Shown in pieces: positions 42,232-51,414 of a stretch of 64,000 nt of DNA. The notes under the pieces are model-generated. The model had not been told where the DNA came from and made no database searches. It worked only from the letters and a program-made list of their open reading frames with translations. Both the position numbers and the translations under genes were made by a program. The DNA is from Adhaeribacter soli. Its GTDB lineage: Bacteria > Bacteroidota > Bacteroidia > Cytophagales > Hymenobacteraceae. Within the stretch, counting starts at the first letter, position 1; every line of letters starts with the position of its first letter. Location: the NCBI RefSeq assembly GCF_008727925.1, contig NZ_VTWT01000014.1:1-64000 (forward strand), in the 5' to 3' direction.

Positions 42232-45200
42232 ATGGAAGCAGCCACTACCAACACGCACGCCATAAACTACCAGCATTTACTCAATGCCCTACCCGGCCTA
42301 TACCTGATCCTGTGCCCGGAATTGAACATCCTGGATGCCACGGAAGCCTACCTGCAGGGAACTTTAACCAAGCGGGAGGAAATTATCGGCCGTTATATTT
42401 TCGACGTTTTTCCGGAAAATCAGGCTACCTCCGAAGCCCGCTCCGGCGAGACGCTCCGCCATTCGCTTACGCACGTGCTTACTTTGCGCACGCCCCATAC
42501 CATGCCCGTTTTGCGCTACGACATTCCCCTGCCGGCAGCCTTAGGCGGCGGCTTCGAAGAGCGCTACTGGCTAACTTCCCATACCCCCGTTCTCGACCCA
42601 GCCGGCGAGATCCTTTACATCGTTCAAAAAGTGGTAGACGTAACCATGCAGCAACTGGCTCACCGCGACATCCGGGCAAACCGCGAACGCTTTGAGCTGC
42701 TGGCCCTGGCTACCAGCGATGCCGTATGGGATTGGGATCTGCTAAGCAACCACCTGTGGTGGAACAGCACGTTCCAGGATATTTTTGGCTATGAAACCCA
42801 CCAGATTGACGACATCTGGATCTGGAGCGAAAAAATTCATCCTGAGGACCAGAAAAGGGTAAAGGAAAGCATCCACCAGGTTGTAAGCAAAAGCGGAAAA
42901 AGCTGGAGCGATACCTACCGGTTCCGTCGGGCAAACGGCACGTATGCCACCGTATTGGACCGGGGTTTTACGCTTCGCGACGAAAATGGCAATGCCTACC
43001 GCATGGTGGGCACCCTGCTCGATATTTCCCGGCAGATCCAGGCCGAGCTGGAACTGAAAGAAAGCAAAAACCAATTCCAGAACTTAATAGAATCATTGCC
43101 CTGCCCGGCCTGGACCAACACGTCCGAAGGCGTAACCACTTACCTGAATAAAGCCTGGTACGACTTTACCGGCATGGAGCCCGGCAACTTTGAGCGAACT
43201 TTTTCCTATTTTCATCCAGACGATGTAGCGCCGATGTTTGCCTTGTGGGACGAATGCCGGCCCCAGGGCTCCGTTTATGAAATTGAATTCCGCATCAGGT
43301 CCAGGGAAGGAGATTACCAGTGGTTTTTAGCCCGGTCGGTCCCCCTTATCGATTCCGAAAACAGAGTAACCCTGTGGCTGGGCACCTGCATTAACATCCA
43401 CGAACAGAAGTTACAGCAACAAAAATTACTCGCCCGGGAAAGTTACCTGGACCGGATCCTGAAAGTGGCACCCGTTCATCTGGCCGTATTAAAAGGCGCT
43501 GACCTTATGGTAGAATACCTTTCTCCCGGTTTCCAGAAGCTGCACGCAAGCCCGGTAGAGGGCCAGCCCTTGGCCATCGCCATACCAGAACTAGCAGACC
43601 AGGGATATCATGCCATCATACAGGCCGTTTATCGAACCGGCGAACCCTACTACGGCCGGGAAATGCCCTTGCTGGTCGGCCCGAACGCAAATGGTTTGCC
43701 TGCGGAGGTTTTTTTTAATGTAACCTACCAGCCCCTGCAAAATACCGCCGGGCAAACCGAAGGCGTAATCGTTACGGCCAGCGATGTCACCAAACAGGTA
43801 AAGGCCAAAAAACAGGTAGAAGAACTCTATTGGGAACTCCAGAAATCGAATGAAAGAATTGTGCAGATCCTGGAAGCCCAGCCTTTAATGACCTGGACCG
43901 CACTACCCGACGGACAAATTAATTATTACAACCAGCGCTGGTACGAATACACCGGGGCCACGTTCGAGGAAAGTAAAAATTTCGGCTGGCAAAAGTTCAT
44001 CCATCCGGCCGATCTGGCAGAAACCCAGGATAAATGGAACTCAGCCCTTCAAACCGGAAATGAATATGTACATGAAAACCGGTGGCGCTCCGCTCAGAAC
44101 GGAACGTATAACTGGTTTCTGGAACGCGGCGTGCCTATCCGGAACCAGCATGGTGAAATTACTTTTTGGATAGGCTCATTAACCAACATACAGGAACAAA
44201 AAGCGCTTTTAAGCGAACTCCTGGAAGCCAAAGAAAAATTCGAATTCCTGGCCGATACCATACCCCAACTGGTCTGGACCACCGATGCCAACGGTATTCA
44301 TGATTACTTCAACAAGCGCCTGGCAGAATACATCGGCTATACGCTGGAAGAAAGCTACCAGGTGGAGTGGCTAACCCACATTCATCCCAACGACCGGGAA
44401 CAATGCAACAACGCCATGCAACACGCCCTCCGGACCGGAACCTATTACGAGGCTGAATTCCGGATCAGGAGCAAGACCGGTACCTACCGTTGTTTTTTAG
44501 GGCAGGCCCTGCCTGTTCGGAACGAAGCCGGTCGGATAATAAAGTGGTTCGGCACCTGCACCGACATCGAAGACCATAAAAAAGCAGCCGAAGAACTCAA
44601 AACCAAAAATGCCGAACTCCGGAAAATAAATCAGGACCTGGACAGCTTTGTTTACACGGCTTCCCACGACCTGAAAATGCCGATTATCAATATCGAAACC
44701 ATCTTCGGGGACCTTATCCGCGCTGCTGAGTTTCACGACCCGGACGCCGATAAGCTCATTTCCCACTTTCAGAAATCGCTCAAACAGATCTACGGCACGA
44801 TAGATGACTTAAGCCAGGTAGTAAAAGTACAGCGAAACCTCGACGACGGCCGCGACTTTGTAGACCTGAAAGAAATTACCAAAGCCATAAAAACCAGTAT
44901 CAAAGAACTTATTTCCAGCACCACCGCGTCCATTAAAACCGATTTTAAGGAAGCCCCCGCAATCTGGTTTTCGAAACCAAACCTGAAAAGCGTAATCTAT
45001 AACCTCATAACCAACAGCATTAAATATGGGGCCAAAGACCGCGCGCCAATAATTCGATTAAAAAGCAGCCCGGCTGGCGAATACACCCTGCTTACCGTAA
45101 CCGATAACGGCATTGGCATAGACCTGAACCGGCACAGCGAAAAACTTTTCCAGATGTACCGCCGCTTTCACAACCACGTACCCGGCACCGGTCTGGGGCT

Positions 45201-45315
45201 TTACATCGTACACCGCATTATGGCCAACAACGGCGGCCGCATAGAACTGGAAAGCAGCATAAACCAGGGCACCACTTTTAGGCTCTATTTTAAAAATAAG
45301 CCGCCGGTATTGTAA
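42232..45315 (+). CDS. Multi-PAS sensor histidine kinase
   Basis: The protein of about 1027 residues has six PAS or PAS/PAC units in a row (roughly residues 5-150, 155-275, 280-400, 405-530, 535-655 and 660-785). Repeated phrases mark the PAC ends (EFRIRSREGDYQWFL; LGTCINIHEQ). A HisKA-like helix follows with the phospho-acceptor in TASHDLKMP (His812), and then a HATPase domain with N box NLITNSIKYG, G1 DNGIGID and G2 GTGLGLYIV. No membrane helix is visible, so it should sense a cytoplasmic signal. No response regulator is adjacent, so the kinase is an orphan. The frame is open to a TTG at 42202. I chose the ATG at 42232 as the more likely start. Confidence 0.9.
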   Translation: MEAATTNTHAINYQHLLNALPGLYLILCPELNILDATEAYLQGTLTKREEIIGRYIFDVFPENQATSEARSGETLRHSLTHVLTLRTPHTMPVLRYDIPLPAALGGGFEERYWLTSHTPVLDPAGEILYIVQKVVDVTMQQLAHRDIRANRERFELLALATSDAVWDWDLLSNHLWWNSTFQDIFGYETHQIDDIWIWSEKIHPEDQKRVKESIHQVVSKSGKSWSDTYRFRRANGTYATVLDRGFTLRDENGNAYRMVGTLLDISRQIQAELELKESKNQFQNLIESLPCPAWTNTSEGVTTYLNKAWYDFTGMEPGNFERTFSYFHPDDVAPMFALWDECRPQGSVYEIEFRIRSREGDYQWFLARSVPLIDSENRVTLWLGTCINIHEQKLQQQKLLARESYLDRILKVAPVHLAVLKGADLMVEYLSPGFQKLHASPVEGQPLAIAIPELADQGYHAIIQAVYRTGEPYYGREMPLLVGPNANGLPAEVFFNVTYQPLQNTAGQTEGVIVTASDVTKQVKAKKQVEELYWELQKSNERIVQILEAQPLMTWTALPDGQINYYNQRWYEYTGATFEESKNFGWQKFIHPADLAETQDKWNSALQTGNEYVHENRWRSAQNGTYNWFLERGVPIRNQHGEITFWIGSLTNIQEQKALLSELLEAKEKFEFLADTIPQLVWTTDANGIHDYFNKRLAEYIGYTLEESYQVEWLTHIHPNDREQCNNAMQHALRTGTYYEAEFRIRSKTGTYRCFLGQALPVRNEAGRIIKWFGTCTDIEDHKKAAEELKTKNAELRKINQDLDSFVYTASHDLKMPIINIETIFGDLIRAAEFHDPDADKLISHFQKSLKQIYGTIDDLSQVVKVQRNLDDGRDFVDLKEITKAIKTSIKELISSTTASIKTDFKEAPAIWFSKPNLKSVIYNLITNSIKYGAKDRAPIIRLKSSPAGEYTLLTVTDNGIGIDLNRHSEKLFQMYRRFHNHVPGTGLGLYIVHRIMANNGGRIELESSINQGTTFRLYFKNKPPVL

Positions 45316-45365
45316 TTTGCGCGTAATAATTACTGAAGACCAAACGGTAGCAAGCATTATAATTA

Positions 45366-45710
45366 ATGGGAAAAGAGAAGTTTAAGATAAAGGTTACTTC
45401 AGCAAGAAAAGTATATGAATTGCTGGAATTGGTCAGACAGAAACCATATTTTCTAACTTCAAAATCTATTACCGCTCTTCAAGACTTTTTGAATGGTTAT
45501 ATGCAACTTGGATTTGCTGATGACATTTATAATTCAGGTGATCCAAATTTTGAAGAATTTAAATATTGGATTTTAAACAAAGACAAAGAAGTTGAGGGAA
45601 CTTCAAATCCTTTTTCGCGGGTATTATTAAAAGAGTGTGATGGAGATGAAGAAAGAGCGTTTGAGAAGTTTTTTGTTTATTTAGCAGAGTTCAAGCTAGA
45701 AAACCGGTAG
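45366..45710 (+). CDS. Hypothetical protein, 114 residues
   Basis: I do not recognise this soluble, mainly helical-looking protein, which is rich in charged and aromatic residues (EFKYWILNKDKEVEG; ERAFEKFFVYLAEFKLENR). Its coding sequence is visibly more A+T-rich than the kinase before it and the hydrolase after it, which suggests a separate origin. Small acidic orphan proteins of this kind are often immunity proteins, but no toxin gene is adjacent, so that is only a suggestion. It lies 50 bases after the kinase stop, with no Shine-Dalgarno. Confidence 0.55.
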   Translation: MGKEKFKIKVTSARKVYELLELVRQKPYFLTSKSITALQDFLNGYMQLGFADDIYNSGDPNFEEFKYWILNKDKEVEGTSNPFSRVLLKECDGDEERAFEKFFVYLAEFKLENR

Positions 45711-45752
45711 CTACTTAAACATTAGATTCGCCGTCGTTTAGTTAAATCCGGT

Positions 45753-46574
45753 ATGAAAGAACACCCAGAAAGTATAAATACAAACCCGGAGCGCCAGATC
45801 CCGGACCTTACCGTAACGCTCCTGCAAACTGACCTTGCCTGGGAAAACCCCGAAGAAAACCGTAGGATATTTGCTCAAAAAGTCGAATCACTGACCTCTC
45901 CTACAGATCTCATCGTTCTGCCGGAAATGTTTACCACTGGCTTCACGATGAATGCGGCGCAACTGGCCGAACCGCCCAACGGCCCTACTACCCAATGGCT
46001 CCTCCAAATGGCTGAAAAAAGCCAGGCAGCCATAACCGGAAGCATTATTGTGCAGGAAAACGGCCATTTCTACAACCGCTTGCTTTGGGCTCAGCCCGAT
46101 GGCACGGTTTACACCTACGACAAACGCCACCTGTTCCGGATGGCCAAAGAAAACGCTGTCTATTCCGCCGGAAAAAGTAAGTTAGTAGTTACCTGGAAAG
46201 GCTGGCGCATTTGCCCTTTGGTTTGCTACGATCTGCGTTTCCCGGTCTGGAGCCGCAACACCCACGAACAGTCCTACGACCTGCTTCTTTACGTAGCCAA
46301 TTGGCCCGAAAAAAGAGCCCGCGCCTGGTGCAGTTTGCTACCGGCCCGGGCCATCGAGAACCTGAGTTACTGCATTGGCGTGAACCGCACGGGTACCGAT
46401 GCCAATACCAGCTACGCCGGCGATTCTGCCGTGTGCGATCCGCAGGGGAACAGCATTTTCCTGCCTGCCAACCCGGATATCATCCATACCCAAACCCTTA
46501 GCTATACTGAGTTAGCTTCTTTCCGGAAGCGCTTCCCCGCCGATCTGGATGCCGATATTTTCACCCAGCTCTGA
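45753..46574 (+). CDS. Carbon-nitrogen hydrolase (nitrilase superfamily, omega-amidase YafV-like)
   Basis: The 273-residue enzyme has the full nitrilase triad in context: Glu58 in VLPEMFTTGF, Lys124 in YDKRHLFRM and Cys158 in VCYDLRFPVWSRN. The FTTGF and RHLF phrases fit the YafV/NIT2-like omega-amidases, which repair or salvage 2-oxoglutaramate and related amides. It is cytoplasmic. It follows the 114-residue hypothetical gene by 42 bases. A bidirectional hairpin separates it from the convergent secreted-protein gene. The first 20 residues (MKEHPESINTNPERQIPDLT) precede the conserved start VTLLQTDLAW, so the real start may lie slightly downstream. Confidence 0.9.
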   Translation: MKEHPESINTNPERQIPDLTVTLLQTDLAWENPEENRRIFAQKVESLTSPTDLIVLPEMFTTGFTMNAAQLAEPPNGPTTQWLLQMAEKSQAAITGSIIVQENGHFYNRLLWAQPDGTVYTYDKRHLFRMAKENAVYSAGKSKLVVTWKGWRICPLVCYDLRFPVWSRNTHEQSYDLLLYVANWPEKRARAWCSLLPARAIENLSYCIGVNRTGTDANTSYAGDSAVCDPQGNSIFLPANPDIIHTQTLSYTELASFRKRFPADLDADIFTQL

Positions 46575-46601
46575 TTTCCTACAACCTATAGCATAAAAAA
46601 G

Positions 46602-46648
46602 AGCCTGCTCTCAATCTGAAATCATAAATTCCAGACTGAAGGCAGGCT
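46602..46648. terminator. Bidirectional terminator-like hairpin
   Basis: AGCCTGC (46602-46608) pairs with GCAGGCT (46642-46648), with an inner TCTG/CAGA stem. A six-A run precedes it. It lies between convergent genes. Confidence 0.65.
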
Positions 46649-46683
46649 ATTGATTAAATTAACCTTTCAGAATTTCAGCAGGG

Positions 46684-48933
46684 TTAGTGCTGCACGATAA
46701 ACGTTTTACCGGCCGAACGAAAATCCGGAGTAGAGATTTTCAGGAAATAAGCGCCGGCTTTTAGATTTAAAATATTCAGTTCGTGCACCTTCCGGAAACC
46801 GGCTTTACTTTCCAGCAATTGCCGGCCCGTCATATCGTAAACGCTTACCTGCACGTTTTCTTCGCTGCTTACAGTTACCATTTCCCTGGCCGGGTTCGGG
46901 TAAACCTTTAATGGCAGCGCCGAAATTCCCTCCCTTACGCCCGAAACAACAGAAGATTCATTTTTCAGGTAAAGCAGGCCGCCCCCATCGGTACCCACAA
47001 CCATCTCCGGTTTCTGGTCGCCATCCAGGTCGGCGGCGGCGGCAAAGATCCGGGGACCGAATGCCGGTGCATTTAAACCGCCCAGCAGATTATTATAAAG
47101 CACCTGCGTGTGAGGGATAAAGGTTCCGCCCAGGTTATTCATGATATTCGGGTACAGACGCAGGCTGCCGCTGTTGTCAGTCAGGGCCAGATCCGCTACG
47201 CCATTATTGTCCAGGTCGGCAATAATAGGCTGCACGCTGGCCCGCATATAATCACGGGGAATATTGCCGAAATTATCGTTAAACAACTGCCATGAAGAAA
47301 AGCTGCCGGGATTGGCGCCCACACGGCGGTAATAATGAATGGCCCCGCTGCTGGGGTTATTCGGATTCTGGCTATCGGTGCCCAACAGTACATCCAGGTC
47401 GCCGTCGCCATCCAGATCGTAGAAGAAAACGGCATCCCGCACGTTTATTCCCAAGGAAATACCAACCTGGTTAGCGCGGGAAAAGCTATAAGGCTGGTTC
47501 GGCTGGGCCGAATTCGGAATATAATCTACGTAGGCGGCGGAACCGCTGCTGTGGAGGTATTTCACAATAAGGTCTTTGCTGCCGTTTCCGTCCATATCGC
47601 CGAACTGCAGTTTAATCCCTTTGTAATCGGCCTGGCTGAACTGCAGGTAATTGTTGTCTACCAGTTTGAAAACCGGTTTGGTAGCGCTGCCTACGTTCTC
47701 AAACAAACTTACCGTGCTCCGGAACTGGGAAGCCCCCAGGCGGTAATCGGCAAAATTCGACACGAGCATATCCAGGTCGCCGTCGGCATCTATATCTGCA
47801 AAAGCCGGAGCCGCCATTGCTCCGAGATCCAGCATCTGATCCTGCAGAAAGTTCTTTTTCTGGAAAGTAAAGGTCGGCACAATCGTCGCGGAGGTATTCT
47901 GGTACAGCCAGGAAGAATGATTCAGATCGGCCATATCCTGGTTATCGAGCAGGAACGGCGCTACGAGCAGGTCCTTCTTGCCATCGAACGTAACGTCTTC
48001 GTAATAAGCAGCCGGGAAATTTACCATGCTTGCCGGATTGGCCATATTAGGGTAAGCAATCTGCATCCCCGACGATACCATATTCGCTGCTGTGGGTGTA
48101 CCCGCATTCGTTAAGCGCACCAGGTCCGGGCACATGTCCGCGCCCACTAAAATATCCTTATCAGAATCACCATCCAGGTCCAAAGCCGTAATACTGGCGC
48201 CACCGCCGTGTTTCACCTTGCTTGTACGGCACGAGGCGCTTCCAAAAACAAAGGCATTACAACCACTACTGCAACGGCTAAACCCACCCCACTGCGTGGT
48301 TTCCCGGGTAAGCCGCATGCTGTCGGCCGGCGCATTCTGTTCAACGGTAAGGTTTTTGTAATATTCAATTGTTTCAGCATTAAAACCGTCATAAACCAGC
48401 ATATCCAGATCCCCGTCGTTATCCATATCCGTAAAGGATGGCAATACATAAGCGCCCAGCGGGATATTGCTGAAGTTATCGAACTTCATTTTATGCGGCC
48501 GGCTTACGAAGGTAAGCGGCCCGGCGGCCGGGCTAACGTTCTTATAAAGCAGGGTGTGCATATTATTCCCGGTAAACAGGTCCTTCCGGCCATCGCCGTC
48601 CACATCGCGGAGCAGCACCCAGTAGGTCATGCCTTTCGGGAACAGGGCTTCATATTCCGGGGCGTACTTCCAGCGCCAGGTTCCGGTAGTATTATCGGCC
48701 AGAAACGTGTAGGACTTATTGTTCATCCGGTCAAAGGCGTATAAGTCTTCTACTCCATCCAGGTTCAGGTCGATCTTGGAGTAAACCGGCGCGTTCAGGC
48801 CGCCCATCCAGGGCTGCCGGAGCGTATCGCTGCTAATTACAACTTTCACTTTGTTTTCCTGACGGAAGTCAAACCCCTGTGACCAGGCACAAAAGGAAAA
48901 CAAACTAAAAAGGAACGTAAAAATGTGCTTCAT
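46684..48933 (-). CDS. Secreted FG-GAP/VCBS repeat protein with T9SS sorting domain (copy A)
   Basis: The 749-residue protein has a signal peptide (MKHIFTFLFSLFSFCAWSQ). At least eight FG-GAP-type repeats follow, each with a calcium-loop pattern D-x-D-x-D-G-x-x-D (DVDGDGRKDLFTGN; DMDNDGDLDMLVYDG; DLDGDGDLDVLLGTD; DLDNNGVADLALTD). They probably form an integrin-like beta-propeller. Cysteines in SRCSSGCNAFVFGSASC may make disulfides. The C terminus is a type IX sorting domain (LKVYPNPAREMVTVSS to GKTFIVQH). It should be exported across the outer membrane. It is a close paralogue of the next leftward gene (49110-51374), in the same order and orientation, and the two probably arose by tandem duplication. 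A binding or adhesive role is inference. Confidence 0.9.
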   Translation of the reverse strand: MKHIFTFLFSLFSFCAWSQGFDFRQENKVKVVISSDTLRQPWMGGLNAPVYSKIDLNLDGVEDLYAFDRMNNKSYTFLADNTTGTWRWKYAPEYEALFPKGMTYWVLLRDVDGDGRKDLFTGNNMHTLLYKNVSPAAGPLTFVSRPHKMKFDNFSNIPLGAYVLPSFTDMDNDGDLDMLVYDGFNAETIEYYKNLTVEQNAPADSMRLTRETTQWGGFSRCSSGCNAFVFGSASCRTSKVKHGGGASITALDLDGDSDKDILVGADMCPDLVRLTNAGTPTAANMVSSGMQIAYPNMANPASMVNFPAAYYEDVTFDGKKDLLVAPFLLDNQDMADLNHSSWLYQNTSATIVPTFTFQKKNFLQDQMLDLGAMAAPAFADIDADGDLDMLVSNFADYRLGASQFRSTVSLFENVGSATKPVFKLVDNNYLQFSQADYKGIKLQFGDMDGNGSKDLIVKYLHSSGSAAYVDYIPNSAQPNQPYSFSRANQVGISLGINVRDAVFFYDLDGDGDLDVLLGTDSQNPNNPSSGAIHYYRRVGANPGSFSSWQLFNDNFGNIPRDYMRASVQPIIADLDNNGVADLALTDNSGSLRLYPNIMNNLGGTFIPHTQVLYNNLLGGLNAPAFGPRIFAAAADLDGDQKPEMVVGTDGGGLLYLKNESSVVSGVREGISALPLKVYPNPAREMVTVSSEENVQVSVYDMTGRQLLESKAGFRKVHELNILNLKAGAYFLKISTPDFRSAGKTFIVQH

Positions 48934-49109
48934 ATCTGCTATTGGAATTAGATTCTTAAAGTTAATTAAAATTCAGCAAAACAATTTTGTACTTACCTGT
49001 AACGGCAAGTACCTTAAATCAGGAACGCAGAAAACTTAGTACCCGGTATATTCTGGAAAAGCTTTTCAGTTAACCATACCGCATTCCCGGTAAACCATGC
49101 TATTTGAGT

Positions 49110-51374
49110 TTAATGTTGCACAACAATAGTTTTTCCGGCGGAGCTTCTGTTTTCGGCTATTGCTTTTATAAAGTAGATCCCCGGCAAGAACCCGGAAACA
49201 TCTACCCGGTGGTTCTGTTGCTTTCCCGCCGGACTGGCATAGAGCATTTTACCGGCCTGGTCGTAAATTACAAGTTCGGTTTTGGCAGCACTGCTAACGG
49301 TTATGATTTTGCTGGCCGGGTTCGGATATACTGTAAACGCTAATGGCAATTTTTCCTCAGTTAATCCGGTTATAGTACTTTCGTTTTCGAGGTAAACCAG
49401 GCCGCCGCCATTGGTGCCGATAATAATTTCCGGTTTCTGATCGCCGTTCAGATCGGCCGCGGCCGCATGCAGCGTGTGCTTCAGGTTTGTAGGTACCAGA
49501 TTGTTTAAAAGGCTATTGAAAAGGATATGGTTTTGTCCCGAAAAAGTGCTACCGCTATTTTGGAAGTTGCTGTAAACCGTAACTTCCCCGCTGAAATTTG
49601 TGATAAGCAGGTCCATGTTTCCGTCTGCGTTCAGGTCAGCAATAAGGGGCTGCAGTTGTCTGTTTGCCTGACTCCGGGGAAGGCCGCCCAAGTTATCGGA
49701 GGCCAAAGCCCAGGATGAAAACTGATCTGCCGCCGCTCCGGTACGCCGGTACCAGGCCAATGCGCCGCTGCTGGAATTAACCAGTTGCTGCCTGGTGCCA
49801 ATCAGCAGGTCCAGGTCGCCGTCGCCGTCCATATCATAAAAGAGCGGGGTATCTTCGGAATTAATGGTTACAGAAATCGGCGTCTTAGCGGCCGGGTTAA
49901 ACTGATAGGGCTGGCGCGGTGCGGCAGAATTCGGAATATAATCCATTAAACGGAATGTTCCATTCGGCCATACATAACTCATGATCAGATCCGGGCTGCC
50001 ATCGCCGTTCATATCGCCGAATTGCAGCTTTATGGAGCGGTAATCAAGCTGACTAAGGTTCAGGTAGTCGCTATTGGTGAGTTTAAACACCGGTTTAGTA
50101 GCGTTGCCCACATTGGTAAACAAACTCACCGCGCTCCGGAACCGGTTGGCGCCGGTACGGTAATCGGCATAATTTCCTACCAGCAGGTCCTGGTCGCCAT
50201 CGCCATCGATATCGGCAAATACCGGCGAGGCGGCTTCCCCGAAGTCCAGCATTTCATCCTGTAAAAAATTATTTTTTACATAGTTGAAAACCGGCGGGGC
50301 GGCAGCATTGGCCGCGTCGTTCCGGTAATACCAGGCGGAATGGTTCAGATCGGCAAGATCGTGGTTGTTGTAAAGAAAAGGCGCTACCAGCAGGTCTCTT
50401 TTACCATCAAAATTCACATCTTCGTAATACGCGGCCGGGAAATTCACGAAGCTGGCCGGATTAGCTGCATTCGGATAAACCGTTTGCGGACTGGAAGCCG
50501 TTATAGCCGCCACCGCCGAGGTACCGTTATTGGTAAACCGTACCAGATTGGGGCATAGATCCGAACCCGCCAGAATATCCTTATCACCGTCGCCATCCAG
50601 GTCGAGCGCAGTAAGGCTGCCGCCGCCCAGGTGCATTATTTTGCCAACCCGGCAACTGCCCGTGCCAAATGCGAAAGTGCTGCAAGCCGGGAGGCAACGG
50701 CTAAAATCGCCCCATACATTGGTTTCCCGCGTAAGCACCATGCTATCCGGACGGTTTGCAGGATTGCCTGCCGTTAAATTTTTGTAATATTCCACTTGTT
50801 TGCCATTGCTGTCGAAGACCAGCATATCCAGATCGCCGTCATTGTCCACATCCGTAAAATCGGGCAGAATATAACCTCCTGACTTCAGGGTAAGACCAGC
50901 GTCGAATTTCAGTTTGTGCGGCTGCGTTCTGAAAGTAAGCGGCCCGGCGGCTGAGGTCATGTTCTTATAAAGCAGGACATTGTTATCGTTGCCGGTAAAA
51001 AGATCTTTCCTGCCATCCCCATCTGCGTCCCGGAGCAAAACCCAGTTCACCATTCCGGTAGGAAAGAAAACTTCATATGCCGGGGCATACTTCCAGCGCC
51101 AGGTACCGGTAGCATTTTCAGCCAGAAAAGTGAAGGATTTACTATTCATCCGGTCGAAAATGTACAGGTCTTCGGTACCATCCTGGTTCAGGTCGATTTT
51201 GGAAAAAACCGGCGCATTCAGGCCGCCCACCCAGGCTTGTTTTAAGGTATCGCTTCCAATTACTACTTTTACATCCTGCTGCTGCCGGAATCGAAAGCCC
51301 TGCTGCGCCTGCAGGTTGTAAGCGCATAGCATAAAACAAATTAATCCGGTTAGTTTCCTAAAAGTCAGGTTCAT
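49110..51374 (-). CDS. Secreted FG-GAP/VCBS repeat protein with T9SS sorting domain (copy B)
   Basis: The 754-residue protein aligns with copy A along its whole length: the same signal-peptide position, the same opening GFRFRQQQDVKVVIGSDTLK, and the same repeat order (DADGDGRKDLFTGND; DVDNDGDLDMLVFD; DLDGDGDKDILAGSD; DIDGDGDQDLLVGNY; DMNGDGSPDLIMSY; DMDGDGDLDLLIGT). The C-terminal type IX domain (FTVYPNPASKIITVSS to GKTIVVQH) is also shared. It lies upstream of copy A on the same strand with about 175 bp between them. It is divergent from murF, with only 40 bp between the two start codons, so their promoters overlap. Surface localisation is predicted, and the ligand is unknown. Confidence 0.9.
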   Translation of the reverse strand: MNLTFRKLTGLICFMLCAYNLQAQQGFRFRQQQDVKVVIGSDTLKQAWVGGLNAPVFSKIDLNQDGTEDLYIFDRMNSKSFTFLAENATGTWRWKYAPAYEVFFPTGMVNWVLLRDADGDGRKDLFTGNDNNVLLYKNMTSAAGPLTFRTQPHKLKFDAGLTLKSGGYILPDFTDVDNDGDLDMLVFDSNGKQVEYYKNLTAGNPANRPDSMVLTRETNVWGDFSRCLPACSTFAFGTGSCRVGKIMHLGGGSLTALDLDGDGDKDILAGSDLCPNLVRFTNNGTSAVAAITASSPQTVYPNAANPASFVNFPAAYYEDVNFDGKRDLLVAPFLYNNHDLADLNHSAWYYRNDAANAAAPPVFNYVKNNFLQDEMLDFGEAASPVFADIDGDGDQDLLVGNYADYRTGANRFRSAVSLFTNVGNATKPVFKLTNSDYLNLSQLDYRSIKLQFGDMNGDGSPDLIMSYVWPNGTFRLMDYIPNSAAPRQPYQFNPAAKTPISVTINSEDTPLFYDMDGDGDLDLLIGTRQQLVNSSSGALAWYRRTGAAADQFSSWALASDNLGGLPRSQANRQLQPLIADLNADGNMDLLITNFSGEVTVYSNFQNSGSTFSGQNHILFNSLLNNLVPTNLKHTLHAAAADLNGDQKPEIIIGTNGGGLVYLENESTITGLTEEKLPLAFTVYPNPASKIITVSSAAKTELVIYDQAGKMLYASPAGKQQNHRVDVSGFLPGIYFIKAIAENRSSAGKTIVVQH

Positions 51375-51414
51375 AAAAGCAGCTTCATTTTAACGTTGTT
51401 AATTTCGCAAATAA

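Noticed and set aside
45711-45752. TAAAC and GTTTA words after the 114-residue gene, resembling another attC-like site
   Set aside because: The arms are only five bases, there is no second inner stem, and the boxes do not match the gene's 5' side. It does not fit the plan seen at 58-59.5 kb.
47335-48114. Long open frame on the plus strand inside the FG-GAP protein gene
   Set aside because: It is antisense to a gene with clear repeats, signal peptide and sorting domain. Long antisense frames arise from codon bias in this genome.
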